Numbered from the stretch's first letter, positions 1 through 4,798 are shown. The stretch is 6,226 nt of DNA from Candidatus Pacearchaeota archaeon (GCA_026395775.1 JAPLYA010000137.1:1-6226); one strand, 5' to 3'. Notes: generated by a model from the letters alone, not told the origin. Made by a program: numbers and translations.

Positions 1-1
1 A

Positions 2-169
2 AGAAATCAGCTTCTAGCTTTTGTAAACAAATGCCAGCCTACTCCAAAAAAGATTATTGTCAATCATGGTGAAGCTTCTCGTTGTCTAGACCTTGCCTCA
101 ACAATCTACAAGTTGAACAGAATTGAAACAGTTGCCCCAAGAAATCTTGAGACTGTTAGAATTAGATAA
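2..169 (+). CDS. fttA: aCPSF1/FttA C-terminal fragment (KH/beta-CASP ribonuclease, transcription termination factor), 5' truncated by window edge
   Basis: The frame is open from base 2 and ends at TAA 167-169, giving the last 55 residues. The segment KKIIVNHGEASRCLDLAS, followed by IYKLNRIETVAPRNLETVRI, matches from memory the end of archaeal aCPSF1 (FttA). In that family the HGE histidine is the last metal-binding motif of the beta-CASP/metallo-beta-lactamase fold, and the NLET(I/V)R ending is typical. The full family protein is about 630-650 aa, with N-terminal KH domains that guide it to U-rich RNA 3' ends, where it cleaves nascent transcripts and releases RNA polymerase. Everything upstream of the last 55 residues lies outside the window. 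A different beta-CASP paralogue (aCPSF2) is less likely because of the C-terminal NLETVRIR tail. Confidence 0.85.
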   Translation, partial: RNQLLAFVNKCQPTPKKIIVNHGEASRCLDLASTIYKLNRIETVAPRNLETVRIR

Positions 170-265
170 GTTAATGTTTAAAAACTAATTTTCCCTGAAT
201 AATCTTGGGAGGTAAAAGAAAACTATTCAATATACTTAAAATTGGGTTCATTGGTTTAAAAAATA

Positions 266-282
266 TTGCACAATTACCAAGT
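266..282 (+). repeat. Dispersed 17-bp element, copy 1 (upstream of the protease gene)
   Basis: TTGCACAATTACCAAGT here matches TTGCCCAATTACCAAGT at 5464-5480 at 16 of 17 positions. Similarity continues weakly for about 20 nt downstream of both copies. The element lies just upstream of the TATA box of the presenilin-like gene. Confidence 0.5.
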
Positions 283-294
283 TAACTGAAAAAG

Positions 295-305
295 TTTATT
301 ATTTA
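295..305 (+). promoter_or_regulatory. TATA-box candidate for the presenilin-like gene
   Basis: TTTATTATTTA is centred about 23 nt before the ATG at 322. That is the spacing at which archaeal transcription would start on the start codon itself, giving a leaderless mRNA. No Shine-Dalgarno precedes the ATG (only AAAAGAGAAAA), which fits. An alternative TATA-like stretch, TTTAAAAAATA at 256-266, would give a leader of about 35 nt. The box is the 3' part of the element that recurs upstream of cca and arvC. Confidence 0.45.
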
Positions 306-321
306 TCAAAAAAAGAGAAAA

Positions 322-1305
322 ATGAAACATAGCTGGAAAATAACCTTAATCTTGTTGGCAATGTTCTTCATAGCTCAGCTTCTAGGCTTAGCAGTGATAA
401 ATGCTTATTCTAATAAAACAGAAACTTTCTTTAATTCCACAACAAATCAGTATGAAAATAAATCCATATCCCAGCTACCTCCGGCATTCCAACTGCCCCA
501 AGGATTTAAACCAATTGACTTTGTACCCTCGCTGATTATCTCATTTGTACTCGCAATTATTCTTATATTCATTTTGATGAGGTTTAAATTTGGAGCTCTA
601 ATTAAAGTTTGGTTTTTTATAGTAGTAATTATTGCTCTAGGTTTAGCATTTAATGCCCTTCTGAAAAATATTCCTGTTTTGCAGGGAGAATTAGTTAAAG
701 GAGCTATTAATTATTCATTTTTCATTTCTTTAATTATAGCAATTCCTCTTGCTATTTTCAAAATATACAAAAGAAACATGCTTGTTCATAATCTAACTGA
801 ACTTATAATCTATCCAGGAATAGCAACTGTTTTTGTTCCAATACTAAGCACTTGGACAGCGATTATACTTTTATTGATAATCTCTGTTTATGACATATAT
901 GCTGTTTGGCATTCTGGCTTTATGCAGAAAATGGCAAAATATCATATTAACAAGCTTAATATTTTCCCTGGTTTCTTTTTGCCAAATGCAGATCAAGCAA
1001 CCAAAGAAAAAATAAAACTATTAAGAGAGAAATATAAGAACAACATTCCAGATAAAGTTGCCAGAAAACAAAAGCTAAAGATAAACCTGGCAATTTTAGG
1101 AGGGGGAGATGTTGTTTTCCCAATAATCTTCGCAGGAGTTATTCTTATTGCCAGAGGTTTATTGCCTGCTTTGGCAATCTCTGTATTTGCCAGCATAGCT
1201 TTGTTCCTATTATTTATCTTCGCAAGAAAAGGCAAATTTTATCCAGCCATGCCTTTTTTGACAGCAGGCTGTCTTCTAGGATTTTTAGTGGGTTTGCTGT
1301 TCTAA
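322..1305 (+). CDS. Presenilin/SPP-family intramembrane aspartyl protease (archaeal PSH type, family A22)
   Basis: This 327-aa multi-pass membrane protein should cleave transmembrane helices, such as remnant signal peptides, inside the cytoplasmic membrane. All three presenilin signatures are present in order: SVYDIYAVW with catalytic D191 in about TM6; LGGGDVVFP (GxGD) with catalytic D263 in about TM7; and PAMP at 308-311, the PAL motif with Met for Leu, at the start of the last helix. About nine membrane segments can be seen (roughly 7-28, 68-87, 93-111, 130-147, 160-176, 178-194, 254-278, 280-300 and 309-326). This agrees with the 9-TM presenilin fold and the roughly 300-aa length of archaeal members. 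Residues 28-66 form a polar loop rich in Asn/Thr, and 200-252 a basic loop between the two catalytic helices. The start is chosen because the first hydrophobic segment follows directly and a TATA box lies 23 nt upstream. It follows fttA after about 150 nt with its own promoter. The 3' end overlaps the minus-strand broken gene by 21 nt. Confidence 0.9.
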   Translation: MKHSWKITLILLAMFFIAQLLGLAVINAYSNKTETFFNSTTNQYENKSISQLPPAFQLPQGFKPIDFVPSLIISFVLAIILIFILMRFKFGALIKVWFFIVVIIALGLAFNALLKNIPVLQGELVKGAINYSFFISLIIAIPLAIFKIYKRNMLVHNLTELIIYPGIATVFVPILSTWTAIILLLIISVYDIYAVWHSGFMQKMAKYHINKLNIFPGFFLPNADQATKEKIKLLREKYKNNIPDKVARKQKLKINLAILGGGDVVFPIIFAGVILIARGLLPALAISVFASIALFLLFIFARKGKFYPAMPFLTAGCLLGFLVGLLF

Positions 1306-1508
1306 TTCTGATAATATTTCTATTCCACTTGTTGTTTCAAGCCAGTTTCTTGTTTCAGTAGGCAAGGGTCTTTCAGTTGTAGCAGAATATGTATTGCCAT
1401 ATAAAGGGGTCATTACAGTACTCCCGCAAGCTCCAGCAATTACTTTGGTAACATAATAAAAATCAAGCCCTAATCCCCCGCTCGGATTCTAAGCGTTATT
1501 TCTACCAT
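1285..1508 (-). pseudogene. Small unrecognised gene (about 74 aa) interrupted by a -1 base shift in a G5 run; real gene with sequence error, or recent pseudogene
   Basis: On the minus strand an ATG at 1508 opens MVEITLRIRAG and hits TAG at 1472-1470. A second frame is open from 1488 to TAA at 1287-1285 and carries protein-like sequence (LGLDFYYVTKVIAGACGSTV, then MTPLYGNTYSATTE, ending in LSELEQQTH). The two frames meet in GCGGGGGATTAG. Adding one G to the G5 run (1475-1479 on the + strand) joins them into one 74-aa ORF with no other interruption. The ATG lies 25 nt after the centre of a strong TATA box, so the start is well supported. The second frame has no ATG/GTG/TTG near its beginning, so it does not look like an independent gene; an internal ATG at 1413 would give only 42 aa. 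The gene is convergent with the protease gene and overlaps its last 21 nt. I recognise no family. A sequencing or assembly error, a true null mutation and programmed frameshifting are all possible; the run is short for phase variation. Confidence 0.6.
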
Positions 1509-1511
1509 CTA

Positions 1512-1551
1512 TTCTTTAATTGCTAATTATTTATAAACCTTTCTTTAATTG
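1512..1551. promoter_or_regulatory. 11-bp direct repeats flanking a TATA box, operator candidate
   Basis: TTCTTTAATTG occurs at 1512-1522 and again at 1541-1551, 29 bp apart start to start. One copy lies between the minus-strand TATA box and its start codon. The other begins at the edge of the BRE. A protein bound to both would block TBP/TFB or the start site. The TrmB-family regulator encoded 400 bp away is the natural candidate binder, but that link is inference. Simple AT-rich coincidence cannot be ruled out. Confidence 0.35.
1529..1542 (-). promoter_or_regulatory. BRE/TATA promoter of the broken minus-strand gene
   Basis: Read on the minus strand this is AAAGGTTTATAAAT: a purine-rich BRE followed by a near-ideal TATA box. 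The box centre (about 1533) is 25 nt before the ATG at 1508, predicting a leaderless transcript. Positions 1530-1542 form one arm of a perfect inverted repeat with the promoter at 1577-1589. Confidence 0.7.
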
Positions 1552-1589
1552 TCACTACTAAGATACAACAAAACCAAAAGGTTTATAAA
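1530..1589. repeat. Perfect 13-bp inverted repeat forming two divergent promoters
   Basis: TTTATAAACCTTT (1530-1542) is the exact reverse complement of AAAGGTTTATAAA (1577-1589), with 34 bp between the arms. Each arm is a complete BRE plus TATA box pointing outward, so the structure reads as a back-to-back promoter pair. One fires left into the broken 74-aa gene and the other right towards the 87-aa gene and the TrmB regulator. Confidence 0.7.
1577..1589 (+). promoter_or_regulatory. BRE/TATA promoter for the 87-aa gene and TrmB regulator
   Basis: AAAGGTTTATAAA on the + strand has the same BRE/TATA layout as its mirror image at 1530-1542. Transcription would begin near 1610, leaving a leader of about 77 nt before the ATG at 1687. 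That is unusual here, because the other well-placed promoters in this window predict leaderless mRNAs. A weaker AT-rich box near 1660-1668 would instead place the start at the ATG. Confidence 0.6.
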
Positions 1590-1639
1590 GGGTTTTTACC
1601 ACTCACAATTAGAACATTTAGTAAGAAGGTGATGGCGAA

Positions 1640-1657
1640 TCAGAAGCCATATTCTGA
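1640..1657 (+). other. Small hairpin in the leader of the 87-aa gene
   Basis: TCAGAA (1640-1645) and TTCTGA (1652-1657) form a perfect 6-bp stem around the loop GCCATA. It lies between the promoter at 1577-1589 and the ATG at 1687, within a leader that also contains an 11-codon mini-ORF (ATG at 1632, stop 1665-1667). It may be a leader structure or a protein site. The stem is short, so chance is possible. Confidence 0.3.
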
Positions 1658-1686
1658 GATAAATTAATAATAAAAAATAAAGAAAA

Positions 1687-1950
1687 ATGACAGAAGAACG
1701 AGAAGATGATATTGGAACAAGCATAATAGTATACTTCGATAATGGGATATTTAATTTAGCTTATAATCCCATAACTTCACGAGCAAACCATAACACAATA
1801 TTAGCTAGTTTAGCGGGTTCAGAAATTCGCCTATCTCATTTTGGAGATATAGAGGATCACGAACCAGTTCATGACCTTTTGTTAGCAGATAAAACACAAT
1901 TTTCAAAATGTTTAAATTCTTTAAAGAAAGCATTGAGGTTAGCAGCATAA
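1687..1950 (+). CDS. Unrecognised 87-aa protein, first gene of the TrmB operon
   Basis: I do not recognise a family. The product is acidic at the N-terminus (EEREDD, residues 3-8). A likely beta-hairpin follows (TSIIVYFDNGIFNLAYN, about 11-27). The middle is polar with several His and Asp residues (HFGDIEDHEPVHD, 51-63), and the C-terminal helix is basic (about 70-86). There is no signal peptide, membrane segment or Cys cluster. The TAA at 1948-1950 is followed by a single A and then the ATG of the TrmB-family gene. That makes co-transcription and translational coupling very likely, and points to a partner, ligand sensor or target of that regulator. The only Shine-Dalgarno-like sequence before the ATG is a weak AAAGAAAA. 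The start is the first ATG of the frame. That it is a real gene is supported by the tight junction with a recognisable gene. Confidence 0.65.
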   Translation: MTEEREDDIGTSIIVYFDNGIFNLAYNPITSRANHNTILASLAGSEIRLSHFGDIEDHEPVHDLLLADKTQFSKCLNSLKKALRLAA

Positions 1951-1951
1951 A

Positions 1952-2725
1952 ATGTTACTAAAACCAGAACTTGTCAAGAAAATAAAAGATTACTTTAATC
2001 TTAATATTTATGAAACAAAAGTATGGCTCGCTCTAGTTAGTAAGGGTGTAGCTTCAGCTGGCGAAATAGCCCAGATATCTGAAGTTCCTCGTTCTAGAAC
2101 CTATGATGTCCTAGAATCTCTTGAAAAACAAGGATTTGCAATGGCAAAGGTTGGAAAACCAACAAAATACATAGCAGTCAAGCCTGAGATGGTTCTTGAG
2201 AAATTAAAGAGAAACACAATGTTCAGTGCAGAGGAAAAAGTTAAAGTTCTAGACAATTTAAAAGGAACTCGAGAATATGAAGAATTGCAAGAGTTGCATA
2301 ATTCTGCAGTATCTTTTGTGAAAAGAGAGGATATAACAACTTCCATAAAGGGGAGAAGCAATATTCTAAGTTATGCTAGAGATATAATTGAAAATGCAGA
2401 AAAAGAAGTTGTTGTCTGTCTTCCAGCAACAGATTTAATAGAAAAAGCCAGAATATTCTCCAATTTGTTTGAAAGATTAAAAAGAGAAAATTTAGTTATC
2501 AAACTAGCATTAAAAGGCACAGATGAAGAACTAAAGAAAGTTCATGAAAAATATGGAATTAAGCCAATAAAAACAAATTTGCCTTCAAAATTCTTCATGA
2601 TAGACAGAAAACAAGTTATATTTTCTTTGAATGACTCAGGAGAAGACGAAATAGCAGTCTGGTTAAATTCAGAATTCTTCTCACAAGCTTTATCAAGCTT
2701 GTTTGAGTTGAGTTTAAGGAAATAA
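1952..2725 (+). CDS. TrmB-family transcriptional regulator (winged HTH plus C-terminal regulatory domain)
   Basis: The 257-aa protein fits the TrmB family, archaeal regulators best known for sensing sugars and acting at promoters as repressors or activators. Residues 12-78 form a winged helix: NLNIYETKVWLALVSKG, then AGEIAQISEVPRSRTYDVLESLEKQGF with the recognition helix at about 45-62, and a wing at 63-76. Residues 80-120 look like a charged linker or coiled coil for dimerisation. Residues 130-257 match the TrmB C-terminal domain: GRSNILSYARDIIENAEKEVVVCLP at 134-158 and the closing EIAVWLNSEFFSQALSSLFE at 233-252. The effector is unknown; no maltose-binding signature can be judged from sequence alone. 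The gene starts one base after the upstream stop (TAAAATG). GAGGT at 1935-1939 may serve as a distant ribosome site. Likely targets are its own divergent promoter region at 1512-1589 and the leaderless promoter directly after its stop codon. Confidence 0.88.
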   Translation: MLLKPELVKKIKDYFNLNIYETKVWLALVSKGVASAGEIAQISEVPRSRTYDVLESLEKQGFAMAKVGKPTKYIAVKPEMVLEKLKRNTMFSAEEKVKVLDNLKGTREYEELQELHNSAVSFVKREDITTSIKGRSNILSYARDIIENAEKEVVVCLPATDLIEKARIFSNLFERLKRENLVIKLALKGTDEELKKVHEKYGIKPIKTNLPSKFFMIDRKQVIFSLNDSGEDEIAVWLNSEFFSQALSSLFELSLRK

Positions 2726-2726
2726 A

Positions 2727-2735
2727 TTTAAATAT
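2727..2735 (+). promoter_or_regulatory. TATA box of the 106-aa/84-aa gene pair
   Basis: TTTAAATAT begins two bases after the TrmB stop codon. Its centre is 25 nt before the ATG at 2756, which predicts a leaderless mRNA. The pair can therefore be expressed independently of the TrmB operon, although read-through is also possible because no terminator is visible in the 30-nt gap. Confidence 0.6.
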
Positions 2736-2755
2736 CTAAGTTTCATAAAAATAAA

Positions 2756-3076
2756 ATGAGCCAGCTAAGCATTGGAATAAGAAAAACAGCTGAAGAATTA
2801 TCTCCTTCAGATTTTTCAGAAACAGCTGAATTATTAAGAGAATTAGTTGTTGATGCCTGGGCAGATGGAAACTCAGTTCCTCCCAAAGCACAATTAGCAG
2901 AAACAGCAAGAGTTCTTTTAGAATGCGACCATTCTGCAGCTAATCTTTGTGTTTTATATGCAGAATTCTTATATCCCCAGGATTTTAGGGATGCAGGCTA
3001 CCAGCTTACTAGACAAATCCCGCCTTGTTTCCAGAGAGGACTTGCTAAGATTATTCAAGTAGCCGGAACAGCTTAA
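2756..3076 (+). CDS. Unrecognised 106-aa, mostly helical protein
   Basis: No family is recognised. The sequence suggests four or five soluble helices (about 6-15, 19-36, 44-57, 60-72, 76-87 and 92-102) with short turns, and three cysteines (C57, C65, C91). There is no signal peptide or membrane span. The ATG is chosen because it lies 25 nt from a TATA box and has no leader or Shine-Dalgarno. The TAA is followed by one A and then the ATG of the 84-aa gene. This is the same TAAAATG junction seen between the 87-aa gene and the TrmB gene, so the two products are probably made together and may form a complex. The paired small-gene layout also resembles toxin-antitoxin modules, but no motif of a known toxin or antitoxin is visible, so this is not claimed. 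Confidence 0.6.
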   Translation: MSQLSIGIRKTAEELSPSDFSETAELLRELVVDAWADGNSVPPKAQLAETARVLLECDHSAANLCVLYAEFLYPQDFRDAGYQLTRQIPPCFQRGLAKIIQVAGTA

Positions 3077-3077
3077 A

Positions 3078-3332
3078 ATGGCAGTAGTCCTTAATCGAGG
3101 GGTTGTAAAATCAACTAATGTTGTAGTTTATGCTAATTATGATTCTAGCCCACCAAGATATTGGGTAAGAGTAAAACCAAAAGGTTTTCTCGCAAGAGAA
3201 AGAAAGACAGATTTAACTTCAAAATTACTCCCAGGCAAAACCCCAGACGCATTTCATATTGGTATGAATGAAACATCAATAGAACTTACAGTAATCTATA
3301 GGGGCGGAGAACAGCAAAAAATTCACATTTAA
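3078..3332 (+). CDS. Unrecognised 84-aa, probably beta-rich basic protein
   Basis: No family is recognised. The sequence alternates short hydrophobic strands (VVLNRGVV, TNVVVYANY, RYWVRVKPKG, TSIELTVIYRGG) with polar turns. This suggests a small beta-barrel or sandwich. It is basic, with RVKPKGFLARERK at 31-43, so nucleic-acid binding is possible but unproven. The start is the ATG one base after the stop of the 106-aa gene. The weak GGA at 3063-3065 is the only Shine-Dalgarno-like sequence, so re-initiation after the upstream stop is likely. The stop codon ends at 3332 and the convergent cca gene's stop begins at 3333, so the two genes abut with no spacer. Confidence 0.6.
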   Translation: MAVVLNRGVVKSTNVVVYANYDSSPPRYWVRVKPKGFLARERKTDLTSKLLPGKTPDAFHIGMNETSIELTVIYRGGEQQKIHI

Positions 3333-4622
3333 TCAATCCAACTCAGTTATCCCCATTGATTCTATTATCTTTTTATTCTTAGTTTTAAACTCTTTCAAGA
3401 ATTCTTTAACACTCATTTTAACCTGCTCTTTAGCATAAATCTTTCCATTTTTAATAAAGGTGTTCTTATGTTTCTCCTTGAATTTTTCCAAATTGTCAGC
3501 CTTCTCAATAGGAGGTCCATTAACTATTATGTTAGATTTGGCTTTAATCTTAAAATATAATGTTGCTTCTTTCTTGTTATCATATTCAAAATCTTTTTTC
3601 TCAATACTAAAGTTTTTTTCTAAACCTCTCTCAACAAAACCAAAAAACTTTTTTAGCTTGCTTCCAGCAATATTCCCCTCCTGCCTGTTTGTCCTAGCTT
3701 TCAATATCGAGTTGTAGTTTTTTTCATTTATCTTTTTAGCTTGGAAATAAGCTAAGCTAGGTTTCTTTAGGAAACTTGAAGAAGCTTTCTGAAATCTCAG
3801 AAAAGATTCTTTTGACAGGGCAGCCAGAGCGTTTCTATTCTTATTTGTAGGATCAACAAAAATAATAGGACTAGTTAATTTAGCTTCATTCATGCTCTCA
3901 AGTATATCTTGTTTGTTTTTATAGAGCTTTTCAGGGTCAAGAACAATTTGTTCAGCTTTTCCAGCTATTTTCAGGAAGTTTATTAAACTTTTATAATAAA
4001 TCACAAGTAATTCTAGGGCATATCCAGAAAATCCAGAGATATAACTTTCAGCTCCATAAACCTCTTGACCATGGCAGAAAGATTTAGCAAGCATAATCTC
4101 ATCAGCTAGTCTCGGATTTTTCTTCAGCTTGCCAAGGACATAGGAAACATGAAAATAACTTAAATCAGTTATATTTCTAGCTCCTCTAGCTTTATTAACT
4201 TTAATGACAGGAATAATCTCAAATGTTACTTTTCCTTTTTTTATTTGAAAATAATCTCTCGAGCCATGAATTCTTGTTGCTTTGAGGGATTTAGCTAATA
4301 AGTCTGAAATCTCGCAATCTTTATATTTAGAGTCAAACCTAACAAAAATATCAATATCATATCCGCGAAAATTTTGTTGTTTCTTAAATTTTCGGGGCCC
4401 TGAAAATCCAACATTAAGGGGATTTTCTTGGTTTTCTTTTTTAAGAATTGTTTTCTTTGCTAAGCTTCCTCCAATAAACACAGAAGCTTTAATTTTTCTT
4501 TTCTTCAGGCTTCTCTCAAGATTCAAGCAGAAAGTTTTAGCTTCATCTTCAAGTTTAGCCAGCTCTTCTGATGTTGGTTTTATTCTTCCAAGCTCTTTCT
4601 TAAGAATCTCTTTTACATTCAC
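3333..4622 (-). CDS. cca: Archaeal class I CCA-adding enzyme (tRNA nucleotidyltransferase)
   Basis: The enzyme adds or repairs the 3'-CCA of tRNA using CTP and ATP. With the GTG start at 4622 it has 429 aa, close to the roughly 440 aa of the family. Residues 51-53 (GGS) and 88-92 (YDIDI, D89 and D91) are the nucleotidyltransferase active site. E135 in FEIIPVIKV takes the place of the usual third Asp. Residues 172-210 (LADEIMLAKSFCHGQEVYGA, then SGFSGYALELLVIYY) and 251-270 (SPIIFVDPTN through NALAALS) are the central and tail domain signatures of archaeal CCA enzymes. About 22 residues (61-86, rich in Lys, Asn and Gln) are inserted between GGS and DxD relative to the family as I remember it. 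GTG is preferred over the in-frame TTG at 4661 because AAGGAGGA at 4638-4631 lies 8 nt before it and family members begin at about this point (VKEILKKELGRIKP). Its start overlaps the stop of a 24-codon leader ORF. Confidence 0.93.
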   Translation of the reverse strand: MNVKEILKKELGRIKPTSEELAKLEDEAKTFCLNLERSLKKRKIKASVFIGGSLAKKTILKKENQENPLNVGFSGPRKFKKQQNFRGYDIDIFVRFDSKYKDCEISDLLAKSLKATRIHGSRDYFQIKKGKVTFEIIPVIKVNKARGARNITDLSYFHVSYVLGKLKKNPRLADEIMLAKSFCHGQEVYGAESYISGFSGYALELLVIYYKSLINFLKIAGKAEQIVLDPEKLYKNKQDILESMNEAKLTSPIIFVDPTNKNRNALAALSKESFLRFQKASSSFLKKPSLAYFQAKKINEKNYNSILKARTNRQEGNIAGSKLKKFFGFVERGLEKNFSIEKKDFEYDNKKEATLYFKIKAKSNIIVNGPPIEKADNLEKFKEKHKNTFIKNGKIYAKEQVKMSVKEFLKEFKTKNKKIIESMGITELD

Positions 4623-4693
4623 AAGAAAAATCCTCCTTCCTGTCGGATTTTTGGGGTGCAAAAAATCTGAATCTTTATGAAGATTTTTTTCAT
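4619..4693 (-). CDS. Candidate leader peptide ORF (24 aa) overlapping the cca start
   Basis: An ATG at 4693 opens a 24-codon basic and hydrophobic frame beginning MKKIFIKIQIF and containing one Cys (C12). Its TGA at 4621-4619 overlaps the GTG of cca at 4622-4620 (GTGA). The ATG lies 25 nt after the centre of the TATA box at 4714-4722, so it would be the first codon of a leaderless transcript. The cca Shine-Dalgarno lies inside it. This is the layout of a coupled upstream ORF: ribosomes finishing the leader would stop on the cca start. It could tune cca translation, or simply be chance codons in a leader. No family is recognised. Confidence 0.4.
   Translation of the reverse strand: MKKIFIKIQIFCTPKIRQEGGFFL
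4631..4638 (-). promoter_or_regulatory. Strong Shine-Dalgarno deciding the cca start
   Basis: AAGGAGGA on the minus strand is followed by 8 nt and GTG at 4622-4620. It is the best ribosome binding site in the window and fixes the cca start at this GTG. It lies inside the upstream leader ORF. Confidence 0.8.
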
Positions 4694-4713
4694 ATATTAA
4701 TTAGTTAAAATTG

Positions 4714-4726
4714 ATTAATAAACCTT
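4714..4726 (-). promoter_or_regulatory. BRE/TATA promoter for the cca transcript
   Basis: On the minus strand AAGGTTTATTAAT repeats the BRE/TATA pattern of the divergent promoters at 1530-1589 (shared AAGGTTTAT). Its TATA centre is 25 nt before the ATG of the leader ORF at 4693, so the cca mRNA should start there with a leader of about 71 nt before the GTG. Confidence 0.55.
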
Positions 4727-4798
4727 ATCTCTCGCTCTGATGGGCTCGATAATTTAAACTCAATCTTCTCCTCCTGCTCGAAGATTTCGCTGAGAAAT
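4727..4798 (-). other. Non-coding stretch with a possible structured RNA (stem plus hairpin)
   Basis: The region between cca and arvC (4694-4926) holds no ORF with a usable start. On the minus strand a 7-bp stem with an 11-nt loop is visible: AATCTTC (4786-4780), loop GAGCAGGAGGA, GAAGATT (4768-4762). Outer segments ATTTCTC (4798-4792) and GAGAGAT (4733-4727) can pair with one G-U, enclosing 72 nt. The promoter-like element at 4820-4840 would start an RNA close to this outer stem. The loop carries an AGGAGG sequence. It does not fit a tRNA cloverleaf, and no paired C/D boxes are visible. It may be a small RNA, a cca leader element, or nothing. Confidence 0.25.

Noticed and set aside
207..213. 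GGGAGGT, a good Shine-Dalgarno sequence after fttA
   Set aside because: No start codon opens a reasonable frame at a usable distance on the + strand, so it is treated as chance.
993..1235. 80-aa minus-strand frame inside the protease gene
   Set aside because: It is antisense to the conserved catalytic region, including GxGD, with no promoter or recognisable protein features.
1631..1657. C/D box sRNA (GTGATGG and CTGA) in the leader of the 87-aa gene
   Set aside because: Only 18 nt separate the two boxes and no second pair is present.
2101..2361. 86-aa minus-strand frame inside the TrmB-family gene
   Set aside because: It is the shadow of a well-supported HTH coding region on the other strand.
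3460..3717. 85-aa + strand frame inside cca
   Set aside because: It is antisense to the cca tail domain. The Phe/Leu/Ser-rich sequence is what a Lys-rich gene gives when read backwards.
4623..4661. 13-residue N-terminal extension of cca from an in-frame TTG
   Set aside because: The GTG at 4622 has an ideal Shine-Dalgarno and agrees with where the family begins; the TTG has neither.
4282..4680. 132-aa + strand frame covering the cca 5' region
   Set aside because: It is antisense to the conserved nucleotidyltransferase domain, with no promoter or family resemblance.
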